This document shows positions 55,901 through 62,978 of a stretch of DNA of 64,000 nt, in pieces. The position numbers and the translations under genes are program-made. The DNA lies in contig NZ_WEGJ01000029.1 of the NCBI RefSeq assembly GCF_009604385.1, positions 25,323 to 89,322 on the forward strand, written 5' to 3'. How positions within the stretch are numbered: position 1 is the stretch's first letter; each line of letters starts with the position of its first letter. Origin of the DNA: Streptomyces smaragdinus (GTDB lineage: Bacteria > Actinomycetota > Actinomycetes > Streptomycetales > Streptomycetaceae). Below the pieces are notes generated by a model. That model did no database searches. It was not told where the DNA came from and saw only the letters and a program-made list of their open reading frames with translations.

Positions 55901-58621
55901 CAGTACGACTACACCGACCTCGGCCAGCAGCAGTCCCGCACCCTGACCTCGGCCGGCGGCGACTCCACCCGCACCATGGGCTGGTCCTACTACCCCGACG
56001 GCAGCCTCCAGGCCCGCTCCGACACCGGCGTCCCCGTCGGCAAGGACGTAGTCGTCACCGACAACTCCGACACCCAGACCACCACAGCCACCGGCACCTG
56101 GAGCACCGCCACCGCGGCCGGCCAGCAGGGCCACGACCACCGCGCCCACACCGCCGGCACCGGAACCGACACCTTCACCTGGAACCTGAACACCCCGGCC
56201 GACGGCACCTACACCGTCTACGCCAAGTTCCCCGAGGTCACCGGCGCCGCCACCACCGCGAAGTACACCATCACCCACGACGGCACGGCCACCGACAAGA
56301 CGGTCGACCAGACCCAGAACACCGGCACGTGGGTCAGCCTCGGTTCCTACCCCCTCAAGCAGGGCAACACCGACACCATCCGCCTGGCCCAGAACGCCAC
56401 CGGCATCGTGGTGGCGGATGCGGTGAAGCTGGTCCGTACCCCCACCGAGACGGACAACGAACACAAGGACGCCGCCTACACCTACGATCTCAACGGCAAC
56501 CTCACCCAGCTCACCGACACCTCATCCACAGCCAAGATCGACACCTACCGGATGAGCTACACCGGCCTCAACCAGCTCAACAAGCTCGAGGAGCTGCTGG
56601 CCGGCACGGTAAAGAAGACCACCGAATTCGGCTACGACGCCAACGGCCTGCCGGAAACCGTCAGCCACCCCCAGCAGTACTCCGAATACACCTACGACCT
56701 ACGCGACCTGGTCAAAACGGTGAAGGTTGGCGAGTCGGCCGCGGACGACGATCCGGAAACCACCAGCTACACCTACACCGACCGGGGTCAGAGGCTTCAC
56801 GAGATCAAGGCCAACGACAACACGGTCGACTACACCTACTACCTCAACGGCGCTCTCAAAACCCAGAAGGAGGAAAAGCCCGGCGGAGTCCTTGTCTCGT
56901 CCCACACCTACGCCTATGACGCCAACGGCAACAAGGCACAGGACGTGGCGAGCAAGATGAACGCCGACATCCACACCGAATACCTCACCTCCACCACCAA
57001 CTACACCTACGACCCCGCCGACCGCCTCAAGCAGGCCGTCAAAACCGGCAATGGCGCAGGAACCGAAACCTACATCCACGACAACAACGCCAACGTCACC
57101 ACCCAGACCATCAAGAACGTCACCACGACGTTCACCTACGACCGCAACCGTCTTCTCAGCGCCACCAGCGCCGGCACCAGCGCCAGCTACAACTACGACG
57201 CCTACGGCCGCCTCGACACCGTGGCCTCTGGCGGAAAGATCCTGGAAGACAGCGACTACGACGGCTACGACCACATCATCAAGCACACCAAGCTTCAGGA
57301 CGACGGCACCACGAAGACGTCTACCTACACCTTCGATCCTCTGGATCGCACTGCGTCCAAGACCGAAAGCGGCAAGACTACCGACTACAACTACCTCGGC
57401 ATTTCCAGCGAAGTTCTCAGTGAGGTTGTTGCCGGTGAAGTCGCCAAGTCGTTTCAGTACAGCCCCTGGGGCGAACGCCTGTCGCAACTGAAACACAAAA
57501 GCGACGACACCGAGGAACTCGGCGTCTACGGGTACAACAGCCACACGGACACCGAAACCCTTACGGATGAAAACGGAAATAGTAAAGCCACCTACGGCTA
57601 CACCGCCTACGGCAAAAACGACAACGCTGAATTCACCGGAATTGACAAGCCTGAAGCCGATAACCCCTCCAAGGAGGCATACAACCCCTACCGCTTCAAC
57701 TCGAAGCGCTGGGACGCCGCTAGCGGAACCTACGACATGGGATTCCGCGACTACAACCCGGGCTTGAATCGCTTCACCACCCGAGACGCGTACAGTGGGG
57801 CCCTCGCCGACATGAATCTCGGCGCGGATCCATACACCGGAAACCGATACGCCTTCGCTGGAGGGAATCCCGCATCATTCGTTGAGCTCGACGGCCATCG
57901 AATAGCCGAAGAGCCGGATGGAAGTCGGTATTCGCCGCTCGACTTCACCAGTTTGCACGATCTGGTTGTGGCGAACACTGTCCCGCTCATCGAAGCGCAA
58001 ATGAAACTTGAAGGGATTACGGGAACGATAACTGTAAGTCGCCTGGACAACGTGATCCCGTACTCTGGGAAGAAGGGCGAACCTATGGGTTACGCCGACA
58101 TAATTCTGACGGGTACGGGGGCGAACAAGAATGAAGTGTGGATTTGGGAAATAAAATCTCGGGGAGGTCAAACCGAATGGAACGAAAAGGGTAATATGGA
58201 ATCCCACTGGACTCAGGCGCCGAAGCAGCTTCAGCGATACATAGACAAGCTGCAGGACGAGTATAATCACTACGCGCCAGATGTCACAGTGAAGCCGGGC
58301 TTCGGACTCCCTAGTTCTAAGCTGCAGAGTCCGAGAGGTAATCCTGTTTCCGCCTGGTCGGGAAATGAGAATACACATCCAGGAATCAGGTGGTATGCGG
58401 AAGACAAAAAAAAGGAGAAAGAGAAGGAGAAGACTGAAGGAGACGGAACTTCGGTCGGTGAAGTAGTAGTTGCGGCTGGCCTGACCGTGGGTGCGATTGG
58501 GATTGGCGTGGGAACTGTTGCCGAGGATGTAGCAACTGGAGGGGTCGGGGTGCTTGATGACCCGGCCAGCTTCGCCCTGTCTGGCACGATGCTAAGCGGG
58601 GCATGGGGGCTGGTGGCCTAG
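49910..58621 (+). CDS. Secreted RHS/YD-repeat polymorphic toxin with nuclease-like C-terminus
   Basis: The protein has 2903 residues. A signal peptide occupies about 1-30; DNRLRE-type domains lie near 310-470 and 755-960, golvesin-like domains near 450-565 and 2045-2175, and an Ig-like part near 960-1080. YD repeats fill roughly 1280-2580 and form the hollow shell. The RHS core (NPYRFNSKRWDAASGTYDMG) ends near 2655. The last 245 residues are the variable toxin: YADIILTG (about 2729) and VWIWEIKSRGG (about 2743-2751) give the D-x(n)-E-x-K pattern of PD-(D/E)XK nucleases. A hydrophobic tail follows. GTG 49910 follows GGAAGG. GC content and codon bias fall over the last kilobase, a sign of exchanged toxin cassettes. 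Confidence 0.9.
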   Translation: MKRNLQRALACATVAGVLAAGLPQVAFAADGNSGGKGVVDTVKGWFSDDDDDKGDSHPSPGGKLEIPSREKLPKGKAEPEAKRVRELTGRRTPTARFFELSDGRVEAELSAVPTVYRSGSRWKPIDPGIRPEEAKGFALANTTNLGRSYFGDSAGRLARFEGPGGAGVTFGLKDAGHLTPQVKGNTVTYKDALPQTDLEYVVGRGQVKENLVINAAPKGPVSYTFTLDLNKGLIPEQRKDGSIAVFGEHPTEPVMVIPAPYLTDAAKDRLSPTGGTYSTKITQKLAKAPGGGWTLTVTPDAKWLASPERVYPVTADPTVTIVPSAAESQDVMVMSDQPTTNFNSTWQLSVGKTNTGLSRSLLKFPLDSIPAGTKIDSARMSVYFDQSHTSNGQNVVIGAHRATGAWNETDANWSKTSSFVGELSGTSVMLDDGDPGTAAVGEWPRVGTIGAVNIGNDFAANKNTATGESYTFQPTVPEKASYQVDAHVGPLADATSAAPYTLNHSTEDSTPQTTQVTVDQTTSGAPAWKPVSNGQLFFEKGTAGKIVVGDTGSSTKRTIADAIRLVNPSTIVKNIGEYSQWHDFPVGDTVQKWLDGSAANYGFVIKAEDESADGALGGPLYEAGDGNYGGEISTVPRLTVVYGKAGSSLASPTTVHSTGPELSWNKYSNTTGNTGDNFVEYQLHRSYSRTFTPGPGTLVTPIAGQSTSSYTDTTATPSAPSADEQISRVYYYMIAVKTKNGALLPSPTRAVGIPQAGRTMKLIQGDPDRNHAGVTDTTLSSLQPTANHDTLESAGIMQKWISVGNNSGLYGVTRAALKFPTTGIPTTATVVDAELDMWAAQTTSETAGAVYELHPMTRDFAETAATWNKADATTSWTTPGGDISATVSDTVPQITTDLGRHYWGATKMVQDWVKTPSSNKGAMIKLKNETSSGPQERTVFLSSEAFDWQLGPLMRVIYVDATAEDTYYAPATPQRMTPNSTYTVKTTVTNTTNTTWNASAVERVLSYRWTLPDGSTPPGGGTALQTNLPLNIPPGSSATVNAQVNTPTNSDEGNKRTDWVLTWDVYNKTTSTWLSDTAGGAPGLTQNVAVEDPTSNQIGLEKFYAYAGKNTGAGSTVMNNLAAGNSVWSYNAFTNPGRGLNTFFRLAYNSLDTSDTVSGGGWSMQASGPVRLGAPLDFHPNPNPTEVRLPDGDGTTHVFRKQGDGTWKAPAGVHYRLTAKAGLDCTPDKDPVPDAWTMTRPDGTRFLFGCDGYMTQTIDKNGNTMSFSYEERKSNNKPTKFLRYITDPADRTTLTVDYWEKGQDGYQYINDAGDLVTDNGKLTNSKIYDHLRSVTDISGRKIEFYYTTQGLLGQFTDGVGSTDGAPKVFRFTYDATQGNKNVKLVTATDPRGNPTRLTYNEPNDKDNPKYHWWTKTINDRLGHDTTFAYKPDETNDEFTDTTVTDAQAHATNYVLDDFGRQRQVTNAKAETTTLNWDTDNNVTYLEEANHAKSTFCYDSKTGYPLRQWSAEQTDDWDSQWLVATFYCNPANDTSLPGAAKYEYRTRLDGYAADLVRKTSPQGRTSTFGYDCYGNLKTVTDPRGTATWPTDPSVCAPTTSGPTVKYDYDAYGQLTKATDARGNASQNTGFDANGYPQTITDPYGEPTKFVYDERGQVESVIDANEKETSQTYDTFGRPKVSTVPKVQDDGEFITTPAPEYDANDNVTKATAPTGAVSRAQYDAADQVSWAIGPDNNNTGRKTVYTYDTVGNLLTTTEPKGAATTGDLTDYVTTNHYDDIYQLTSVVNAEGDTVSYTYDEVGNLTKVVDPKKNATPDTDDYTTLTEYDRNHRAWKVTDAAGKSATTVYDLDSVVKSTTDQEGNTTEIVPDPRGVPAEVKTPYEGSTIRTTKFEYDAAGNRTKVITPRGVNTPGVADDFVARTEYDKLNRPVKQFQPYDPADSRYNRDDVYTETVYDKVGRVTKVSLPPSEGQTVRNDTDYTYYDNGWTYTSTDPWDIRTQYDYTDLGQQQSRTLTSAGGDSTRTMGWSYYPDGSLQARSDTGVPVGKDVVVTDNSDTQTTTATGTWSTATAAGQQGHDHRAHTAGTGTDTFTWNLNTPADGTYTVYAKFPEVTGAATTAKYTITHDGTATDKTVDQTQNTGTWVSLGSYPLKQGNTDTIRLAQNATGIVVADAVKLVRTPTETDNEHKDAAYTYDLNGNLTQLTDTSSTAKIDTYRMSYTGLNQLNKLEELLAGTVKKTTEFGYDANGLPETVSHPQQYSEYTYDLRDLVKTVKVGESAADDDPETTSYTYTDRGQRLHEIKANDNTVDYTYYLNGALKTQKEEKPGGVLVSSHTYAYDANGNKAQDVASKMNADIHTEYLTSTTNYTYDPADRLKQAVKTGNGAGTETYIHDNNANVTTQTIKNVTTTFTYDRNRLLSATSAGTSASYNYDAYGRLDTVASGGKILEDSDYDGYDHIIKHTKLQDDGTTKTSTYTFDPLDRTASKTESGKTTDYNYLGISSEVLSEVVAGEVAKSFQYSPWGERLSQLKHKSDDTEELGVYGYNSHTDTETLTDENGNSKATYGYTAYGKNDNAEFTGIDKPEADNPSKEAYNPYRFNSKRWDAASGTYDMGFRDYNPGLNRFTTRDAYSGALADMNLGADPYTGNRYAFAGGNPASFVELDGHRIAEEPDGSRYSPLDFTSLHDLVVANTVPLIEAQMKLEGITGTITVSRLDNVIPYSGKKGEPMGYADIILTGTGANKNEVWIWEIKSRGGQTEWNEKGNMESHWTQAPKQLQRYIDKLQDEYNHYAPDVTVKPGFGLPSSKLQSPRGNPVSAWSGNENTHPGIRWYAEDKKKEKEKEKTEGDGTSVGEVVVAAGLTVGAIGIGVGTVAEDVATGGVGVLDDPASFALSGTMLSGAWGLVA

Positions 58622-58652
58622 CGGGCTGCGCATGACTCACGGATGAAAGGGA

Positions 58653-58686
58653 AGCGTGGTGGTCGTGCTGCTGCGACCACCACGCT
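58653..58686 (+). terminator. Strong terminator between RHS toxin and next gene
   Basis: AGCGTGGTGGTCG and its exact complement form a 13-bp stem with an 8-nt loop, followed by CCTAATCTAT. It separates toxin and presumed immunity transcripts. Confidence 0.8.
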
Positions 58687-58733
58687 CCTAATCTATGGCG
58701 GTAAGATTTGATTTGCGACTATGAGAGGTTTGA

Positions 58734-59657
58734 ATGAAAGATGATACCCGGATGCTCAGCGCGATGATCGATTTCGACTCTGCAGGAGCGCGAGACTTCC
58801 CAACCACATCAGCTCACTGGCTGACTTCCGGGGCTGAAAATCTGGCTCCGAAAGAGTGGCAGGCCGCGCTCAAATCATTCCCGATGATGAGGCCTAACGA
58901 ATGGAATGAGGCTCACGGTCTTCCCTTTAGCGTGTGGGGTGAAGTGCATGTTTGGAATTCCGATCGAAGCATCGCAGAAAGTCGGCCGCTTTCGGATGCG
59001 TCATTGCGCTGGATGAGAAATGAAGTAAGTTATTTTCCGGATGGAGCGAGACTCACCCTGTGCCGACTTGACAGTAATGGCATCCCTTATGAAAATGGGA
59101 TTGATCGACTGGATTTGACCCTATCGGTCGATGAGGAATATCCATGGATTGCGCAACTCCAAGCGGTTTCCACATTCGGCTCTCATTTGCTTCCGAGTGC
59201 GATAAACAAAAACGAACTTTGGGTAGGTTTCTTCCGCAAGACTGCAAGTCGCGATGGGGTAACGTTCGGGCATATCACCGACGATCTTTTGGGTCCCCGA
59301 GAAACTGGATTGGATACTGTTCTACGCAGAGGCGGTACTCGAAATTCCATTAGAAATGGAAGGGAAATTCTTCGAGGGTACTCCTGGGTGACAGTACTAT
59401 CGGCCGACCTTGGTGAGCGATTGGGAGGGGTGGACGCCCTGGTGAGATCTGAGGCATTTTACAAGGTGAGTAAATTGAGAGGGGGGGCCATTTTTTTGCA
59501 GGCTAGCGAGAGTATGGCCGGATATTCCGATCGAACGATGGAGCGAATCTTTGATGTTCTGCGCCCAGTAATCCCAGGAGGGGTGCCAAAAATTGATCCG
59601 ACAGTTCGTAAAATCCCACGGATTGTTTGGGTTGATTCACGAGAAACCCTGCATTGA
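58734..59657 (+). CDS. Putative immunity protein for the RHS toxin
   Basis: The product is 307 residues (MKDDTRMLSAMIDFDSAG), cytoplasmic and mixed alpha/beta. Base composition is much less GC-rich than neighbours (many AAA, GAT and ATT codons), matching the RHS C-terminal cassette. Position immediately after the toxin and shared composition are the only evidence for immunity; no known family is recognised. GAGAGG precedes ATG 58734. Its 3' end overlaps the convergent recombinase gene by 21 nt. A terminator upstream implies its own promoter. Confidence 0.6.
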   Translation: MKDDTRMLSAMIDFDSAGARDFPTTSAHWLTSGAENLAPKEWQAALKSFPMMRPNEWNEAHGLPFSVWGEVHVWNSDRSIAESRPLSDASLRWMRNEVSYFPDGARLTLCRLDSNGIPYENGIDRLDLTLSVDEEYPWIAQLQAVSTFGSHLLPSAINKNELWVGFFRKTASRDGVTFGHITDDLLGPRETGLDTVLRRGGTRNSIRNGREILRGYSWVTVLSADLGERLGGVDALVRSEAFYKVSKLRGGAIFLQASESMAGYSDRTMERIFDVLRPVIPGGVPKIDPTVRKIPRIVWVDSRETLH

Positions 59658-60782
59658 GATGAGCCTGTGTGCGAGACCTGCAGCGAGTTCGTAGCTGGGA
59701 CTGTCGTCGAGGAGTTCTTTACGGCGGTTGTAGCGCTGGGTGGTGCGGGCGTCCTGGTGGTCGGCCCAGGACTGGATTTTGTCGATGCGGGCGCCGGGGC
59801 GGGCCAAGGCGTGAGTGATGGCGTTGTGCTTCATGACGTGGGGGTGGATGGAGGTGGCCTGCGGTAGTCCGGCTCTTTTGGCGAGGGAACGGATCAGTCG
59901 CCAGACAGCCGGTTCGTCGAGGGGCTTTCCGGAGGCGGTGCAGAACAGGTGGCCTGAGGTGCGGCCGTTCAGATGGGTCATCAGGGCGTCGTAGACGTAC
60001 GGGGGGACGGGCTTCTTCTTTCGTGACCCGCCCTTCAGCCGTACGTCCAGGGTGTGGTGGCCGCGGTCGTGGCCGAGGTCCTCGACCCGGGCGGCGAGCA
60101 GGGAGTCCACGCGCAGGCAGAGTCCGTACAGCACGAGCAGCAACGCGTACGCCCGTGGGCGGTACTTGGCCGGCAGGTGGGCGTCGCGGGCGGTGGTCAG
60201 CAGGAGCGCGGTCTGCTGTTCGGTCAGGCCCTCGGTGGCCGAGTAGTCCGGGTCGATGACCGGGCGCAGCACCGCGGCGAACGGGTTCTTCGCTACCGGC
60301 AGGCCGTCGAGGCGGAGGGTGTAGTCGTAGAACGAGCTTGCTGCGGAAAGTACGTTGGCCCGGGAGGCGTCTGAGCGCGGTGGGCCGGCCGCGGCCAACT
60401 CGTTCTTCGCGCCGCCCTTGACGCGGATGAGGGTGGGGGCGGTCTCGAGGTACAGGCGGAAGGTGTCCGCGAGCATGAACGTCACTGCGAACGGGTGTAC
60501 GCCGTGTTCGCGGACGTATGCCTCGAAGACGGTGAAGCCGCGCGCGTAGGTCTTCTGTGTGTTGGCCGAGCGCTGCCGGGCGATCCAGGCGGCCGCCACC
60601 GTGGGTAGTGCGTCGCCTTCGCCGTAGATCGCGATGAGTTTGTCGTACAACCGGCGGGCGTGCAGCGGCCAGTGCTGCCGCGGATCGGCACTCGGGAACG
60701 CGAGTTCGCTTCCGATGGCGCTGTCAAGGACCACGCCCGGTGTGTCGTCCGGTTCGGAGGTGGAATCTGCCCGCTCACTCAT
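59637..60782 (-). CDS. Tyrosine recombinase with Lys in place of second catalytic Arg
   Basis: The protein is 381 residues. The SAM-like core-binding domain spans about 60-160 (WIARQRSANTQKTYARGF). Catalytic residues by position: Arg224 (LCLRVDSLL), Lys250, His315, Lys318 where Arg is usual (HPHVMKHN), His342 (WADHQDARTT) and Tyr351 (QRYNRR). The start codon lies inside a perfect inverted repeat (60780-60817), suggesting autoregulation or that the site is its substrate. It could integrate or resolve the element. Codon bias returns to Streptomyces type here, unlike the immunity gene it overlaps. Confidence 0.85.
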   Translation of the reverse strand: MSERADSTSEPDDTPGVVLDSAIGSELAFPSADPRQHWPLHARRLYDKLIAIYGEGDALPTVAAAWIARQRSANTQKTYARGFTVFEAYVREHGVHPFAVTFMLADTFRLYLETAPTLIRVKGGAKNELAAAGPPRSDASRANVLSAASSFYDYTLRLDGLPVAKNPFAAVLRPVIDPDYSATEGLTEQQTALLLTTARDAHLPAKYRPRAYALLLVLYGLCLRVDSLLAARVEDLGHDRGHHTLDVRLKGGSRKKKPVPPYVYDALMTHLNGRTSGHLFCTASGKPLDEPAVWRLIRSLAKRAGLPQATSIHPHVMKHNAITHALARPGARIDKIQSWADHQDARTTQRYNRRKELLDDSPSYELAAGLAHRLISMQGFS

Positions 60783-60817
60783 AGGTACAGGATAACTGTC
60801 ATTATCCTGTACCTATG
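60780..60817. promoter_or_regulatory. Perfect 15-8-15 inverted repeat at recombinase start (lox-like)
   Basis: CATAGGTACAGGATA, eight bases ACTGTCAT, then TATCCTGTACCTATG, the exact complement of the first arm. The left arm includes the recombinase start codon. Arm and spacer lengths fit a tyrosine recombinase crossover site (loxP is 13-8-13) but an operator is also possible. Confidence 0.65.
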
Positions 60818-60873
60818 CTTACGGGCTGCCCTGTTGCATAAATTCGTTCACTTGAGCGAGTGATGTCTGATGT

Positions 60874-61677
60874 TCAGTCTCCAGCGAGGGCGCGCCGTAC
60901 CGGAGCCGTGGCGACACGGACCCAGGCCAGTGCGCACTGCAGCGCGGCGTCCTCGCGCGTCTTGTACGGACCGGCGGGCGGGAAGGAGCCGGCGAGGCGG
61001 TACGTCCAGCCGTTGCGCCGGCCGGTACCGCCGTACGACGGCTCCACGTGCCCCAGCACGGAGCTGTTCTCGGCGATCAAGTCCCAGCGGTGGGTGTCCC
61101 GGTGATCCGCACCTTTGACCAAGCGGGCGCTGTCCGCGACGGCGCGCGCCGCCTTTTGCGACAGCCGCGTGCGCCGGGCGGATCCTGTCCTCTTCGGGGT
61201 GCCGGCGGGCCGCTTGGAGGGCCTTGCTGAACCATCACGTGACGATTCAGCGGGCGTGGTGCTGCGAGTTGAGGGCGCGGCCGCGTCCGGAGCGACGGGA
61301 GCGGTCGTCGTACGGACGTGGTCGGGGGCAGTGCTCGGGACTTGTTGAGCCGTTGCTGCCTGTCGTGCCCGGGCCGTCAGAACAGGCGGGATCGTCGTCA
61401 CGACGCGCAGGTCGACGTCGTCCGCGGGGAGCCCATTGTTCAGGGCGTCGGCGAGACGCCGGGCGGAGGCAGCCAGGTTGTTGGCCAGCTCCATCGCGGA
61501 TGCACCGGCATGCGCCGCCACGAGCTCCGGCTCGTTGCCGTTGGCGAGCCGGGCCGCCAGGCTTCGCGCCTGACGGTCGCGGTACGCCTTGGCTTGGCAG
61601 GCCCGGGAACAGTACTGGCGAGCCCGCGGCCCGCGCTGGGCGGGAAGTGTCCCGCCGCATACCGAACACGCTGCCAC
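60874..61677 (-). CDS. Zinc-finger-containing basic protein
   Basis: The product is 267 residues. An N-terminal zinc-ribbon (Cys4, Cys7, Cys23, Cys27; CSVCGG ... YCSRACQ) is followed by a helical part, a Thr/Ser/Pro-rich linker at about 85-165, and a C-terminal basic domain (RWDLIAENSSVLGHVEPSYG). The start is GTG 61677 with GGAGG upstream. A perfect CGTCACGTGACG palindrome lies about 15 bases further up, and related copies lie farther upstream and inside the gene. It is probably a DNA-binding plasmid protein controlling itself. Confidence 0.65.
   Translation of the reverse strand: MAACSVCGGTLPAQRGPRARQYCSRACQAKAYRDRQARSLAARLANGNEPELVAAHAGASAMELANNLAASARRLADALNNGLPADDVDLRVVTTIPPVLTARARQAATAQQVPSTAPDHVRTTTAPVAPDAAAPSTRSTTPAESSRDGSARPSKRPAGTPKRTGSARRTRLSQKAARAVADSARLVKGADHRDTHRWDLIAENSSVLGHVEPSYGGTGRRNGWTYRLAGSFPPAGPYKTREDAALQCALAWVRVATAPVRRALAGD
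61233..61247. promoter_or_regulatory. Third copy of the TCACGTGA operator-like motif
   Basis: CATCACGTGACGATT inside the zinc-finger gene is the reverse complement of AATCGTCACGTGATG upstream of it. Confidence 0.4.
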
Positions 61678-61690
61678 AGCACTCCTCCGT

Positions 61691-61757
61691 CAATCGTCAC
61701 GTGACGCTTGAGTAGTACGATACCCGCTCGGTTCTCAATCGTCACGTGATGCTTGAG
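61691..61757. promoter_or_regulatory. Tandem operator-like repeats upstream of zinc-finger gene
   Basis: Two 22-bp direct repeats (CAATCGTCACGTGA, C or T, GCTTGAG across the variable and a G) at 61691-61712 and 61736-61757, 45 bp apart. Each centres on TCACGTGA; the first is a perfect 12-bp palindrome. Confidence 0.6.
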
Positions 61758-61854
61758 GAGCTTGGAGCGATCGCATCATGGGCATGGCTGGATCGCCGGC
61801 GGCACACCATGACGTCGGCGAGAAAGCCTGACCCGCCGCGTAGTCCCGGACGCA

Positions 61855-61887
61855 AAGCAGCTCCGGCCCGATCGGCCGGAGCTGCTT
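61855..61887. terminator. Strong bidirectional terminator
   Basis: AAGCAGCTCCGGCC and its exact complement form a 14-bp stem around CGATC, with A and T tracts at the feet. It lies 12 bases after the ParE-like gene. Confidence 0.8.
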
Positions 61888-61898
61888 CGTGCGTGTGA

Positions 61899-62153
61899 TC
61901 AGGGGATGGTGGTGACCTGCACCAGGGAGATCTCCCCCGTGGTGTCGCTGATGAGGAAGACGGCGAGGGTGCCCGGCAGCACCGTGGAGCGCATACGGAC
62001 GGGGCCGGGTACGTCGAGGCCGTGGGCTTCCGTCACCGTATCGGGGTCTTGCTCGAGGTGCGGGAGCAGGTCAGCGAACGCGAACTGCGCTTCGAGGGGC
62101 ATGTCCTCGATGAGCCCTCTTGCAAACTCGCTTCGGACGAAGTGCCAGGTCAC
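61899..62153 (-). CDS. ParE/RelE-like small protein (possible toxin)
   Basis: The product is 84 residues: FVRSEFARGLIEDMPLEAQ, LLPHLEQDPDTV, then VRMRSTVLPGTLAVFLISD and a closing strand. Two helices followed by beta strands with a central Arg is the ParE/RelE toxin layout, but the match is by eye. GTG 62153 overlaps the upstream stop by 4 nt (GTGA), the typical antitoxin-toxin coupling. A strong terminator follows. Confidence 0.55.
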   Translation of the reverse strand: MTWHFVRSEFARGLIEDMPLEAQFAFADLLPHLEQDPDTVTEAHGLDVPGPVRMRSTVLPGTLAVFLISDTTGEISLVQVTTIP

Positions 62154-62458
62154 GCCGCGTTGTGTCCTTCGCGTAGCTGCCGCATGCGGGCCTCCCAGTC
62201 GTCGAAGCGGGCACGCGACTCGGGGGTTTCCCGGTGGTCCGACGGCAGGGCGCCGTCGTGTCGGAGAGCGTACTCGCGCAGGTCCTCGACGCGGGGCTGT
62301 TCGGCTGCAAGGGCTTCGACGGTCCGCTGCCATCGCTCGAGGATGGCGGGGAGCTGGGTGACGTCGGTGAAGGTCACCTCACGGGTGAAAGCCGCGCGGA
62401 GTTCCGGGTGCGGGAGCGCGTGGGCGATGGAGTCGATGGTCCACGGCGAATCGGTCAT
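62150..62458 (-). CDS. Helical protein coupled to ParE-like gene (possible antitoxin)
   Basis: The product is 102 residues from ATG 62458 (AGGG upstream); an ATG at 62479 would add seven residues without a ribosome site. It is helical and acidic/basic mixed (LRAAFTREVTFTDVTQLPAI, LERWQRTVEALAAEQPRVED). No DNA-binding motif is evident, so antitoxin function rests on order and overlap. Confidence 0.5.
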   Translation of the reverse strand: MTDSPWTIDSIAHALPHPELRAAFTREVTFTDVTQLPAILERWQRTVEALAAEQPRVEDLREYALRHDGALPSDHRETPESRARFDDWEARMRQLREGHNAA

Positions 62459-62978
62459 ATTCGACCCTAAGCTAGACATCTAGACTATTAGGCAATTGAG
62501 TAATCGGCTGCAGTATTCGAATCTCTGACTTGTGTGACACGAGGTTAGCGCACCGGTGTGTGCGCACAGAGCTGTGCGGCAACGCCCTGTGATGTCGCCC
62601 TTGCCCTCCCGGGCCCCGCATGCGCGAGGTCGCCTCGCATACCTGGCGCCGCATGCCCGGCGGCTTGGGGCCTGGCGGAGCCGGGCGGGATGGCTCAGCC
62701 GGGGCGCTTTTGGTTCTCGATGTACCCATTGATGGAGCGCGATGAGCTGCTACGGCGGCGGCACGTGGCCGTCGAGCGGGGCGATACCGCTGGTGTGGGA
62801 GCCACGGAAGCTGTCCGCCTCCGGCGTAGCGCCTCGACCTGAGCGCGGGATCCCGTCACCTGGGCCGGTGTGGTCTATCGGCCCGGGTGGCGCAGGATCG
62901 CTGCTGCGGCGTGCGGCAGCCGGCCAGGTCAGCCGGCTGCGGACGTCGGCGCCGTGCGGCTGTCCGAGGCGCGGCGGT
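62459..62978. other. Intergenic region without credible gene
   Basis: The 520 bases start AT-rich (promoter region of the leftward pair, with CTAGACATCTAG) and become GC-rich. A short hairpin GCGCAC/GTGCGC lies near 62549. I see no RNA gene or coding frame with convincing bias. Confidence 0.35.

Noticed and set aside
60820..60860. Insertion-sequence-like end (GGGCTGCCCTGTTGCATAA)
   Set aside because: Resembles IS ends seen in Streptomyces, but I found no matching inverted end or transposase nearby.
61695..61706. CGTCACGTGACG as a chromosomal parS site
   Set aside because: It shares the TCACGTGA core but lacks the flanking GTT/AAC of the Streptomyces parS consensus and is arranged as promoter repeats.
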